A stretch of 64,000 nt of DNA from Gnetum montanum (GCA_015680685.1 MNCI01033492.1:30856-94855); one strand, 5' to 3'; numbered from the stretch's first letter, positions 10,412 through 22,276 are shown. Numbers and translations are program-made. The notes: generated from the letters alone by a model not told the origin.

Positions 10412-11194
10412 TGATGAGATGCGAGATGACATAGAAGATATCGCGTGGTTCGTCGCAATTTCTATAAATAACAACCAGCTCTCTTGTTTATCCGTCTAGA
10501 CGTAGAGTTAGATTTTAGCGAAACTTTGGTAGTTTGATCCCCTCCAGAGATATATTATTTTCCCGTGTTTGCCCGCAGTGTGGTAAATGTAATTGTACAA
10601 CATCCTTAGTGTGACGTACTTGGACACGCACATGACTGGAAATAAAGATCAAGATTACTTTAATATTGTAGCATTCACTTTGTTTGTTTATTTATTTAAT
10701 TGTTATTTAATGCTTTCCTAGTTAATCTTTCTCACCCTTAAACTCCTAGAAACGTGGAATGAGTACAACTTGATTACGAGCATTTAAGTGTGACTACTTG
10801 GTAACTCAGTAGCGTACCTAGGATCTGTGCTTGGTAATCCTAGTGGTAGTCGTGCAAGAAGTCCAAGATGTGTACGGATAATTAAGGAACGGTTGCTCAT
10901 CGCACTTAGGCTAGATTAGATTCTTTTACCCTTTCTCTCATAGCTTAGCTTAGTTAATCTTATTTTCCATTGCCTTCATGAGTAGCATTAGATTATGAAC
11001 ACATTATACACCTCAGTCTGGACTAAACTATACGTGACAAAGCTAATACTAATCCAGGTAGGAAGACAGCGAACTGCAACCTAAGGTTAACAATTTAGGT
11101 GCCACAACTAGTTTGTCTGCGGAGTTCGACTAGATCGCGTGTGAAAACGCTCGTATTCGTATGGTTGAGTGTAGGGGTACCTCGCTACTCATCA
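10412..11194 (+). mobile_element. Solo LTR, Athila-like Ty3/gypsy
   Basis: Starts TGATGAGATGCG and ends GGGGTACCTCGCTACTCATCA, giving the inverted termini TGATGAG...CTCATCA shared by this family. It carries a TATA box (TATAAATA, 10463-10470) and the conserved inner strings TGATC.CTCCAGAGATA, TTGGTAATCCTAGTGGT and GGTTGAGTGTAGGGGTACC seen in element A's LTRs. The flanks are AACTA (10407-10411) and AACTC (11195-11199), a 5-bp target duplication with one change. No primer-binding site follows, so the internal part was lost by LTR-LTR recombination. Confidence 0.85.
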
Positions 11195-11909
11195 AACTCT
11201 ATAGAGTTTATATCTTTGACATTTAATTCATTTGTCTCGTAAACTTGAAGTAGTTGGTAAATTTGAAGGAGATTGATAAATCATTTTAATATTTGTGGAT
11301 TTACATGATCAAAAGGGTTATTTATGGATAAGAAGTGAATATTCCTATATTATTTTTGGGTGATCAAATGAATGTGTAGATTCTTGTATAGTTGCTATTT
11401 TCGATTCTACTCATACAATATTATTATATTCTTTTATAAATTTTCTACATGTTTATATATCTTGAGATATACTTGTAATCATTCTTTTGGTTTCTAACAT
11501 GTTCCTCTCCCCACAAAATTCTTGTACAAGTAATAGTAGATATTGAAGGACATATCATTCTTACTTTTTAAAAAATTATTTGAGAGAGTTATAATATGAT
11601 AGTCCAAGAAAAGCTTTCCTTCAAATTCGTCAGTAAACAATTATAAACATTGGATTAGTTTCTTGATCAGATCTTCAATATTTATCAAGAACTTATCAAA
11701 GCCTTGTAAAAATGCTTTCATATATAGATCCTTTAAGTTCTCTCAAGGATATAATAAAGCATTTTTATTTCCATAAAAAAAAGATTCTTTATATCTTAGA
11801 GAATTGGATTTATGAAACTAACAATGTCTAATAGTTATAAATGTTTGATTGGGAAAAAGTGCTCTCATTGAAAATTGCATATCCTAGCTACAAATTAAAG
11901 ATAACCTTG
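11195..11909. other. AT-rich stretch without recognised feature
   Basis: No ORF, LTR end or RNA gene is seen between the solo LTR and the next LTR. Confidence 0.5.
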
Positions 11910-12702
11910 TGATGAGTGTGTATGTCCAATGTCCAACCATACCATCTACAAGCATCACAATAGACTATGTCATAACTCATGAATAAACTAGCAATAGTGT
12001 TTAGCCTAATTAGGTGATCATTGGTCGTAATTTTTTCCACCTAGACTAGTAGTGGTCTAGATATTTGTATGGTTTAGTCTAAGGTGTATGATTGTTGATG
12101 TTGTATTGACCTTGTCTAAACTAAATGAAAACATAGATATTATAATTATTAAACTAATTACTAAAATGGAGAAAATAAATCTTAGTCTAACTTAAGTATG
12201 ATAAATGTTCATCCTAACTTGCCATCACATCCTAAACATGATCATTGAACACTAGGATTACCAAGCAATATCCCTATTAGGTGTACCAAGTGTTATTATT
12301 GTTAGGATTACTAAACTAATGCATGTTAACATTCAAAATTTGATTGCACTCAATTTGCTAATGATCATAATGCAATGAAACATAAACATTATGTTAAGGA
12401 AAGTAGTAAAATAACAAAGAAAATTAAATGCAAATAAATGTAATTCTATGCTAAGTACAAACATAACAATGAAAGAAAATCAATTTTGATCCTATTATTG
12501 TTCATGAATTGTATTTAGGCATAATTCACTCAAGTAAGGTTCAAGGCAACTGACTCAATTCTATGCTATAGGCGTTCACTAATTGTTCTCTAAGCTACAA
12601 AATTAAACTAGAAGAGTCTAGCTACTATGTGATTAAATGATGTCATAAATGCAATAGGCAAGCTATATTTATAGGCATTTATTAATATTGAGACATTGTA
12701 GG
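11910..12702 (-). mobile_element. Element E: 3' LTR on the minus strand, first part
   Basis: A worn LTR in minus orientation. Its 3' end is TGATGAG at 11910. It holds the complement of the family string TTGGTAATCCTAGTG (near 12252-12270) and a minus-strand TATA box (TATTTATA on plus, 12666-12673). Element A was inserted at 12703, and the LTR continues after A at 22277-22371, ending CATCA (complement TGATG) next to a stretch alignable with the inside edge of element B's 3' LTR (ACTCATCCTTGAG). The rejoined length is about 890 bp. Confidence 0.65.
12698..12702. other. Target-site duplication GTAGG (left)
   Basis: GTAGG precedes the 5' LTR of element A and is repeated exactly at 22272-22276 after its 3' LTR. 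Five bases is the usual size for Ty3/gypsy integration. Confidence 0.9.
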
Positions 12703-13515
12703 TGGTGGGATGCGATATCTAATGGGCTGCAATATCGTGTCGTCCCCCACGATATCGTGTACACGATATTGTTGTGTGTTGCCAAGCCTATAAATAAGAT
12801 GTGGCATTCCCTTGTTTCTCATTCTAGGCTTAGACTATAGTGAAACTCTGGCAGATTGATCACTCCAGAGATAGAATATTTTCCATGTGCTCGTAGTAGG
12901 AGTTCTAAAGTGAACAGATCTTTATTCGAGCAGACATTGTACCTAAACACAAGTTTATGTACGACAATAAAGAAGAGCTTCTTGGATAAACCTTGTAGTG
13001 CATGAAATAGGCTAATTAGGATTTTATTTACTGTTATTTATTATCTATTATTTAAATGCTTTATTAGTCATTAAATCCTTCTCAACTCTTCTCTCTTAGT
13101 TAAGTGCCTCAGTATGACCGCTTCGAGCACATGCGTTACGCTTGGTGATCCCAGCAACGATTAGCATTTGGTAGCCAAGGTTGCATCGGTTCAGGGTGTG
13201 TATGGTAAGTGAGAATGGATGTTGACGCTAGGTTAATTAAGACTTAGTTAGTTAGTTAGAGTTAGTTAATTATTTTCTTCACCCTTCAACTCAATAGCAT
13301 AGGAGATAAAACAGAAAAGACATAAAAATCATATACCTCAGACTTACTTAACCATACAACCATGACAACTATAAGTAAGTTTGAGAAGATAACGAATGAT
13401 TAACCTTAAGTTTTCCATGAGGCATGTAGGCACTTAGTCTACGAAGTTCAATCGGATTGCGTGTGCTACGCTCGTATTCCTATGGTTGAGTGTAGGGGTA
13501 CCTCACCACTCATCA
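12703..13515 (+). repeat. Element A 5' LTR
   Basis: Starts TGGTGGGATGCGATATC and ends CCTCACCACTCATCA. The TATA box TATAAATA is at 12789-12796. U3 upstream of it carries repeated GATATC/CGATATCG dyads. The boundary is set by alignment with the 3' LTR, the primer site immediately inside and the GTAGG duplication outside. Confidence 0.92.
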
Positions 13516-13516
13516 T

Positions 13517-13534
13517 TGGCACCGTTCTCGGGGG
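13517..13534 (+). promoter_or_regulatory. Element A primer-binding site, tRNA-Asp-like
   Basis: TGGCACCGTTCTCGGGGG lies one base inside the 5' LTR. It is close to the TGGCGCCGTTGCCGG complement of plant tRNA-Asp used by Athila and some other Ty3/gypsy lineages, with a few changes. Confidence 0.75.
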
Positions 13535-13659
13535 ACTAAGTGTTTGTGTGCTAAGTAGAACATAGAAAATCACCCACATCATTGGGAGCTTAAACAAACC
13601 TTAGGGTTAATTAAAAGAAAACTTTATATAATGGTTAAATAGCACACCAATAAATAACA

Positions 13660-16130
13660 ATGTCTTCTTCTAACAAAAGCAATTCACCACCTAGGAATAA
13701 TACTAGAAATAGTCGGCAATCTAAAACACATAATCAAAATCTACCAACTCCTCAACAATACTAAGTGGTATATACTCATCCCGATGAGTACATACCAGAA
13801 TTTATCTTTATCCTCCATCAAGATGAGCAGCTATGATAGAGAGACTTGCAAGGTAACATTGTGTTACCTTTAGATCGGGTAGTCCCTAACATGCTCCTCT
13901 ATGCTCTGACACAGATAGGCATGATGGAATTATATGATGAATACATTGCAGCAGACTTTGACATGAGAGATTATCATCCCATAGTAGTGCAACGTATGAG
14001 GGACTCAAGGTAGGAGAGCCATCACACACTTTTGAAGGGCAAAGGGGTCCCGCACGTCCTTAGTGAAATAGGAGATGATAAACCCATTATAATGGGTTCT
14101 CTATCAAATGATGTTCCCCCTCCCAACGATAGTGAGGAGGTGGGGTATTAGAACCTATGATCCATGATACACAACCCTAGTTCTGATCTTCGTGAATGCC
14201 AACTACTCATTGAGGGAACAACAAAACATGACAAGGATGGGCACTTAGATCGTCATCATGATCGAAGCCGTAGCAGCCAAAGAGAAGGTAAGAAACATCA
14301 TTATGGTGATGGTTCCCTTTCTTCTTCTCCTTCATCACACCATTCACCCTCTCCTTCCACATCTAGGCGCAGCCATCAAGAGCATAATGGTGAGGATAAA
14401 AGTAGGAAAAATGAGAGACCTCAACGAGAGAGTCGAGAGAGAGGACAAGGGCATGAATGAAGGGAAAGTAGGGAACAACGTAGACATCACAGACATCATG
14501 AAAGAGATGATCATGATGAGCCCCTACTTGCAACCTAAAGTATGCTCAATATAATGGAGGCAGTGAGAATACCAACAAGGCATCAAAGAGATAGTTGGAT
14601 CAAGCATTTAGACATGAAAAATATCCCACGCTTTGAAGGGGGATACAACATTGATTCATAACATCATTTACAGGCATTCCACGATGCTTGTGCCTTGCAG
14701 AACATAGAGAACGAGTGGCAGAAACTAAAGTTGTTTCCCAAGACACTCATCAAGGAAGTAGAGAGTTAGTACTAGTCCTTAGAACTGGAAACCATTAGGA
14801 GGTGGAGTATGATGTTAGAACTCTTCAACTATAAGTATCAAACATACTCTAGAGTGTCTAATTTACATAAGAAGATCCAAGGATGAAAGCAAGGTACTCA
14901 TGAACCCTTGGATGCTACCATGGGCTGATACTATGCATTGTTACATCGTTGCTTGGGCCATGGTTACGCACAACGGAACCAACTTCGCCACATCGTAGAT
15001 GGGATAAGACATGAGACTAAGAGAACCCTTGGGACTTATGCCCAAGGGAGACTATTGGAACTTAGAGCCCATGAGATACATCACTTGTTGGAGAAAGTAG
15101 CCAAAGAAGAAGGTGAGCTATGAAAAAGAGAGAGTGTGGAAGAATACAACTGCAATCCTTCCCTTCGGAAGAGGGAAGTGAGATTTTGTGATGAAGAGGA
15201 TGAGTCATCACTTGACGAGTTGGTGAATAAAAAAACCTTGTTGATTCAAAAGCTAATAACCAAAGTATCGGCTAAGGTAGATGAAGTATGGATCTCCTTA
15301 GAAAGTAAAATTGAAACTATCCTAAAGATTGTAGAGGAGTCTAAGGAGGAAAAAAGTAGTGACAAAGACAAGAAAAAGTACAGAGATTCATGCCCTACAC
15401 ATAACAAGAGTAAGGGGAAAATAACTATCTCCGATGAGATTGTGGATTCTGATATAGAAAATGATGGTGGATGTGAGATCTACCAATATGACCATCCTAA
15501 GGGATGTTGTCTAATCATCTCACATCTATAAGAGTCTAGGGTGTATGCACTTAATCCAAGACTTAACCAATGGCAAACACCCCAAAGCTTACCTTATCCT
15601 CAAGGTAACCCAAGACATTTCCACCAACCATTAACGTACTATCCAAGTGGAACTTCACCACAACCCATCGGACAACACTAGCAGTGGCAATACCCATAGT
15701 CATGGGGGATGCCACCACCTAGACAATGATACCCTTACTTGCAACATGATCCTTATGGCCATTATGTGTAGCAGCCAGTTTCTCCAAGTGACTCTATGGG
15801 TCACATAGCCCTACCTTGTTACTACCAAGTTTAGGAGTATTTTAGGACTCCTCCTTTGGGAGATGCTCCATACCCATACTATCCTCCAAATCCATTCACA
15901 TCTCTTACATCGGTAGCTCCACCACCAACCACTCCAACAAAGCCTAGGGTATTTTCCACTCAACTGCAGCAACCCAATATCACGAGGCCTCTCAATCCTC
16001 AATTCTCAGTTGGTTCTAACAATCATATGCCAAAAAGACCTTTCTTTAGGACCAAAAATCCAACCAAGCCCTCACCTTCACAAGTGGTTGAACATCTAAA
16101 CACCTCCATACCAAATAAGGTTTTGGGACC
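13660..16130 (+). pseudogene. Element A gag relic
   Basis: An ATG at 13660 begins MSSSNKSNSPP, matched by similar starts in elements B (33986, minus) and C (35661). The frame is broken by many stops and shifts. Recognisable parts are a basic, serine- and histidine-rich stretch (14164-14460), a capsid-like part with PRFEGGYN, FPKTL, YALLHRCLGHGY and TYAQGRLLELRAHEIHHLLEKVA (14580-15120), an acidic coiled stretch (15180-15420), a CEIYQYDHPKGCC segment (15472-15510) and a proline- and tyrosine-rich C-terminal part (15540-16080). The protein would form the particle. No classic CCHC knuckle is seen. Confidence 0.8.
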
Positions 16131-16139
16131 CCTTTCAAA

Positions 16140-16730
16140 CCAAAAATTGAGGCCAATGCACACAATTATGTTAATACATACCGTTACCGACTGGATTAAG
16201 GTAGGCCACCTTCCCAAGAAATTCTCTGATCCTGGAAGCCCCCTAATTTATCTCCAAGTAACTAGGAATGCACCTCATAAGGCTCTTCTTGACTCAGGCT
16301 TTGGAGTCAACTTAATTTCATAAGAATTTTATAAAACTTGGAACCTACCTCCAGTCAAGAAGAGCAATATTCGCTTAGAGCTGGTTGACCAGTCCATCAC
16401 TGTTCCTTTGGGATAGGTTGAGGACATTGTCACCATTGTAGGTGGTTGGTCATACCCAGCTAATTTCCTAGTGATCCAAATAAACAATGAAAAAGGGGAC
16501 TTCTTGATAATAATGGGAAGGGCATGGCTGAGCACAATAGACACACGCCTAGGAATTCGCAATCTTTCCCTAGAAATATCCAAGAAAAATACTTTTGGAA
16601 AGATTGAGAAGAAGAAAGTTCCATGCATTGCATATAGTGACATAGGGTGCCATTGCGTGCAGAAATCATGGGTAATGCAGAGTTTAACATTGCCTACATG
16701 CAATTTGTGTGCACAATACATCAACATACA
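16140..16730 (+). pseudogene. Element A aspartic protease relic
   Basis: The relic reads VTDWIKVGHLPKKF, then the active-site region ALLDSGFGVNLIS (usual form LxDSGAxVNLI; the catalytic Asp-Ser-Gly is kept), and later IIMGRAWLSTID, the retropepsin C-terminal strand. A stop follows the active site (16321) and another lies at 16414. It would have cleaved the Gag-Pol polyprotein. Confidence 0.85.
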
Positions 16731-16799
16731 AAATTACCTATATGCAGCAACCACACGACAAGAAAAAATCCAATGGCTAAAGGCTAACCAAGAGAATAA

Positions 16800-18470
16800 T
16801 TCAATGACATGCTTGAAACTAACTGAGGGGATCACTATTGCTTACGTTGAAAGCATGGACACACTTGAGCAAGTCTGTTGCCAACTTCCAGCCCTCAACC
16901 TTGAAAACATTAATTGGGGGAAGTTGGAGATTCCTGAGAAGTTTAAACAAGAGCCCCTAGATTTAAAACCATTGTCCACCATTTTGGAATACATGACCTT
17001 AAAAAATGGAAAACCGGTAATCATTAACACAAAGCTTTCCCCCAAACAAAAAGAGAGTTTGCTAAAGGTAATAAATTAATGGTCAACAACCTTTGCTTGG
17101 TCATACCCTGAACTAATTGGAATAGATCCTAGGATATGCCAGCATTAGATTTACATAGACTCCTCCATGAAGCCTTGCAAAAAGCCATAGAGGCGATTGA
17201 ACCCGAAGTTAAAACAAATAGTGAAAGAGGAGATAGAGCAAGTTCTCAAGGCTAGGTTCATTTACCCCATTGTTGATAGCGAATGGGTTATTCCTCTTGT
17301 AATCATACCAAAAAAAGGAGGCAAATGGAGGGTATGTATAGACTTTAGGCTATTGAATATGACAACATTCAAAGATCACTTCCCATTGCCATTTTTTGAC
17401 CAAGTCTTAGACACTATAGTAGGGCATCGCTACTACAGTTTTCTAGATGGGTATAGCAGGTACAACCAAATATGAATTGCACCAGAAGACCAAGCCAAAA
17501 CAACGTTCACTAGTCCTTGGGGAATTTTTGCATACAAACAAATGCATTTTGGCTTGTGCAATGCCCTTGCCACATTCCAATGATTAGTTCTAATAATATT
17601 TCAACAACAAATAGGTAACAGAGTAGAAGTCTTTATGGACGACTTCTCCACTTATGGGAGGAGCTTTGATCAAGTCCTCAACCAGTTATAGCAAGTATTG
17701 AAATGATGTGTTGAATCCAACCTAAAGCTCAATTGGTAGAAAAGCCTTTTTATGGTTCAAGAGGACGTAGTACTGGGGAATAAAATTTCACAATCAAGAA
17801 TAGAGGTGGATTTGGAAAAAATTAAAGTCATCCAAGGAATTACTCGACAACTAGAAACTATCAAAGACATTCGATCATTCCTTGGACACACTAGCTACTA
17901 CAGGAGATTTATCGAGAACTTCTCCAAAATTGCCAAACCATTGGTGGAATTAACGAAAAAAGATGCACCATTCGAATGGACCAGGGAATGTGAATGAGCA
18001 TTCCAAACTCTCAAACATAGGATTGTGGAAACTTCCTTTCTACAAGCCCTTGATTGATCCAGGCTGTTCCATATCATGACCAACACATCTAATTACACCT
18101 TAGGAGCTGTACTGACATAATTAGATGAACAAAAATTTAGGCACTATGTATTGGGCTACAAAGTATACATCCATACAGATCATAGTGCAATTAGGTTCCT
18201 TATGAACAAGCCAACGGTTAGCCCATGTATCATATGTTGGTTGGTAATTCTTTAGGAGTTCGATTTAATAATAGTAGATCACAAAGGCACTGAGAATGTA
18301 GTCACAGATCACTTATCTCAGTTGCGCTAGGATAACAAAAAGGATGAATATGCCATATATGATCATTTTCCCGATGAAACCCTCTTTGCCGGTGTAGTGA
18401 ATAATCAACCCATGAAAATAAATTGGTATAGTAGCATTCTTACTTATCTCATTTCCCAAAAAACACCACA
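16800..18470 (+). pseudogene. Element A reverse transcriptase and RNase H relic
   Basis: RT is recognised from VKEEIEQVLKARFIYPI, KKGGKWRVCIDFRLLN, DHFPLPFFDQVLD, SFLDGYSRYNQI and the catalytic FMDD at 17632-17643. It is followed by the thumb and connection (IKDIRSFLGHTSYYRRFI, 17850-17910; FEWTREC). RNase H is shortened: after AVLT.LDEQK the frame jumps to FRHYVLGYK, so roughly the first half of the domain is gone, then IHTDHSAIRFL and KGTENVVTDHLSQL remain. At least ten stops interrupt it. It made DNA from the element RNA and removed the RNA strand. Confidence 0.9.
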
Positions 18471-19555
18471 AGNTACTATTTCAGGATGCCCATCACTTTT
18501 TCCAATCCTGTGAATGCTACCAACGTGATGGTGGAATGACTGCTAGAATGGAGGATCAGCAACAATGGATTCAACCTTTGGAACCCTTCAATATCTAGGG
18601 AATAGATTTTATGGGGCCCATTACATCAATGTCCAATGGAAAAGCATATATCATTGTTACTGTTGACTATTTAACCAAATGAGCTGAAGCAACCGTAGTA
18701 ATAGACTGCACATCATCTATGGTTGCATGATTTGTACAACAAAAAATCGTAAATAGGTTTGGTGTGCCACGTGCACTCATCTTTGATAATGAAACACATT
18801 TTATGAGTGCAACCTTTCGAAAATTGATGCAACGCTTAGGGGTTGAGCATAAATTGAACACACCTTACCACCCCCAAGCTAATGGCCAAGCCAAGGTTAC
18901 TAACTAGGAGATTGTGAGAATATTAACGAGAACGATTAGCAAATTTAGGTGAGACTGGAGCACGAAACTGAACGACGCTCTCTGGGCGTACCACTCCACT
19001 TGGAAGCTCCCTACAGACTAGTATTCCTATGAGTTAGTGTATAGGAAACTACCAAAGCTCCCTATACAGAATGAGCTCGGTACACTATCCATGGTGTGCA
19101 ACCTTCACCTGGACCTCGACCTAGCACAAAAACAATGATTGGAAACTTTGAACATGATAGATGAGAATAGATTGGTTGCATTATCATTAGATGAGTTACA
19201 CAAGGCACATAGTAAATAATGTCATGACTTAATAATTCAAAGGTTTAGGTACCAACTAGGAGACAAGGTCCTTTACTAGAATCCCACGCATGTACCACAA
19301 CATACAAAATTTCAAACATTATGGGAAGGATCCTATATTATTCATACAACCTTCCCCTCTAGAGCCATGATGATATACAAGCCTGAAAGCCTGGATAAAA
19401 GGTTATTGATTAATGTACAACAAACAAAACCTTTTCATGAACCAAAAACAACCAGTACAAATTACACCTCTGTTAATGGGCAACCTCGCTCTTTATTTTG
19501 GATCTCTCCCTTGCAATTCAATCATGGGGGAGATGGCCACCTATGCTGATCATTG
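18471..19555 (+). pseudogene. Element A integrase relic
   Basis: The relic begins after a single N at 18473 with a fragment of the zinc-binding region (CxxC-like FQSCECYQ in C's matching place). The core follows as GIDFMGPITSMSNGKAYIIVT (first catalytic Asp) and IFDNETHFMSATF (second Asp). The region around the third residue reads GQAKVTN, where C has GQAEVTN, so the catalytic Glu is Lys here. The H2C2 finger upstream is mostly missing. The C-terminal part (LGDKVLY, 19258-19276) ends near HEPKTTS. No chromodomain follows. Confidence 0.85.
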
Positions 19556-21433
19556 GAGGCCCTCAGTTCTTTTTAAATTTTTGTTTTGCACATTTTTTTT
19601 ACACATTTTTGTCTTACACATTTTTGTTTTGCATGTTTTTATTTTACAAATTTCTTTAACTTTTCTTATTTTTGTTTTACAACATCGTTATATTTTTCCA
19701 TTTTTTATGTGTGTTTGTGTGTGTGTTATCCATCTTGTAAGTTTTTCACCTCATAAGTATTCTTCATGATGGTATGAATTATTTTTCCACTTGATTGCTA
19801 ATGTTTGGTTTTTATCTTTAAGTTATGATGTTGATACTAAGGTATGTTCTTTTGATATGGCAGGTAATGAGTCCACTTCATCCATACATCCACAAGTTTC
19901 TATGGTCTCTCTTGGCTTGGAAATGTATAGTCCTTTTCTAAGTAAGAACTATAATGAATCGGTGAATGGGAATTTCTCAAACTAAGGAAGGACTCAAGGA
20001 TTGAAAAGGGTGTGACTTCAAGGGAACTTGATGCACTTTTGTTAGCCATTATCTTGGGTTCTTGGATGTTTTCTTTTGGAGTTTTCTTAATATTTCGACA
20101 TTACCAAATTATTGGAAGCTGAGCAAATAAAAATAACAAAGTCTTTGCATGGTGTGGTTCTCACACATAAAGACATAAAAAAAATAAAAGAAAATAAAGA
20201 AGAAGAAGAAGAAGTGAGAATTCAAAGAAAACCCCTTAGATGGAATAATCCCTTGGGCTACAAGCACTAGTTATGGAACTAAAAATGTTCCCTCTAACTA
20301 AGGCCCTTCTCGCTTCCCATTCTCTCCTCCTTCGTTTCGTCGAAATGGTGGTGGATCTTTGGAGATGCATTCTTGTTATTCAAGAGGATGGATTGGCCAA
20401 ATGCATTGATGAGAAGTCATTGGATGTGGTTGGTTTGAGGTTGGAGTTGGAATGAGATTTGCTAAGTCACATTAATCATGAAACACACAAGGGGCTGTAC
20501 ACCACCTTGTTCTTGGGATTCCATTCCATTCTCTTCTCTCTACCTTTCTCTCCATTGTTCACCTCATTGCTGGTTGTATCATTAGTGTATATTTTGGTTG
20601 ACACATTGTTTTCTTTTTGGTAAACTCATGTGGTTAAGACTTTAACTCTTGTCCCAAATGACATTCCTAGAGTTTATAGACTCTCTGAATGTGGGATTGT
20701 CATGGCATTAAGGGCATGAGCTTGCTTTGGGGAGGGCCCATTGACATTCCTCTTTGGTGCACCAGTTAATCTCTTTCCCCTAACATTTTGCAATTAATTT
20801 TATTTGGTCATTTTCATCTTGACATCTAGTTGTCTCTTTTTCTCCATCTTCTTGTTCTTATTCTTTCTCCATTCTATCGCTACCAGAGGTTTGCGATTAG
20901 TCATGGGTGTATAGGGCCCAATTTTTTTGATTTTCTCCTAAATCCTACACCTTTGGTAGTCATCATTATTATATCTCCAAATCCGTATCAGCCATACCAA
21001 AACTTGACCAATGGACTTACACCGAAGTAAGGTATCAATTACATGATGATTCATTTACCCTGCTGTATGCAGATGGCAATCATGCAACAATGGATTGGAT
21101 CTAGAGGGAACACTTGGAATGGAGCAGTGCTGAAGCAGCTATGAAAGGAGCAAGTTCGATGGCACACTTATGGAGGGATAACGAAAGGCGCAATCTTGGT
21201 ATTGGTATTAGAAACACTTCTTTCTCTCTCTCTTTCTTAGCTGCCACATGAGGCCTAATGTCAATGTAATAAGGTGTTCATTCTTGTTGTGATGAACACC
21301 AATTTTGTTGAGTCTTGTAATGATGATTCGTTCACATGTCATCCCATTAGTTTCATTTGAGTCAATAATCCCATACCTTCCCAATATTATTGTATGGAAC
21401 TTGAGGAAAAGTTTTCATTCAGTCATGGGGGTA
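19556..21433 (+). other. Element A 3' spacer and polypurine tract
   Basis: About 1.9 kb without a conserved ORF. It has T-rich repeats built on TTTTACACATTTTTG (19575-19690), a GT-rich tract (19707-19728), a GAA microsatellite (20199-20216) and a CT tract (21218-21238). Blocks such as CATGGTGTGGTTC, CTCTAACTAAGGC and TGGGCTACAAG also occur in elements B and C, so the spacer is a family feature. Athila elements often carry an env-like gene here; none is convincing. The tract CATGGGGGTA at 21424-21433 abuts the LTR and is the likely plus-strand primer. Confidence 0.6.
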
Positions 21434-22271
21434 TGATGGGACACGATATCTCATGGGCCATGATATCGTGTACGCGATATCTCATGGGCCACCATATCGT
21501 GTATGCGATATCGCTTACGCAATATCGCGGTGCATCGCCAAGTCTATAAATAAGAGGTGAAATTTCCTTATTTCTCATCCTAGGCCTAGGCCGTAGTGAA
21601 ACTTTGGCAGATTGATCACTCCAGAGATAGAATATTTTCCATGTGCCCATAGTAGGAGTCCTAAAGTGAACAGATCTTTATTCAGGCAAACATTGTACCT
21701 AAACACAAGTTTATGTACGACAATAAAGACAAGCTTCTTGGATAAACCTTGCAGTACATGGAATAGGCTAATTAGGATTTTATTTATTGTTATTTATTAT
21801 CTATTATTTAAATGCTTTATTAGTCATTAAATCCTTCTCAACCCTTCTCTCCTAGTTAAGTTCCTCAGTACAATCGCTTCGAGCATGTGCGTTATGCCTG
21901 GTCATCCTAGCAATAATTAGCATTTGGTAGCCAAGGTTGCATCGGTTCAGGGTGTGTATGGTAAGTAGGAAAGGATGCTGATGCTAGGTTAATTAAGACT
22001 TAGTTAGTTAGTTATAGTTAGTTAATTATTCTCTTCATCCTTCAACTCAATAGCATAGGAGATAAAACAGAAAAGACATAAAAATCATATACCTTAGACT
22101 TACTTAACCATAAAACCGTGAAAACTATAAGTAAGTTTTGGAAGATAACGAATGATTAACCCTAAGTGTTCCATAAGGTGTGTAGGCACTTAGTTTGTGG
22201 AGTTCGACTGGATCGCGTGTGCTACGCTCGTATTCGTATGGTTGAGTGTAGGGGTATCTCGCCACTCATTA
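21434..22271 (+). repeat. Element A 3' LTR
   Basis: Starts TGATGGGACACGATATC, with the TATA box TATAAATA at 21545-21552. It ends CTCGCCACTCATTA, where the last CA is changed to TA. U3 holds two copies of a roughly 37-base unit built on CGATATCTCATGGGCCA, against one in the 5' LTR. GTAGG follows at 22272-22276. Confidence 0.92.
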
Positions 22272-22276
22272 GTAGG

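Larger units (their letters stand above)
12703..22271 (+). mobile_element. Element A: complete but dead Athila-like Ty3/gypsy retrotransposon
   Basis: Two LTRs (12703-13515 and 21434-22271), a primer-binding site, gag, protease, RT, RNase H and integrase relics in order, a 3' spacer and a purine tract are all present, enclosed by the GTAGG duplication. The domain order PR-RT-RH-INT is Ty3/gypsy. The tRNA-Asp-like primer site, the long spacer between integrase and 3' LTR and the absence of a chromodomain fit the Athila lineage. Every coding part has stops, mostly TAG and TGA, and several segments are missing, so it cannot move itself. The LTRs have visibly diverged, and the 3' LTR has a repeat in U3 that the 5' LTR lacks. 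Confidence 0.93.

Noticed and set aside
19791-20455. Env-like gene after pol in element A
   Set aside because: Athila elements may have one, but the frames here are short, not shared with B or C, and show no signal peptide plus membrane segment.
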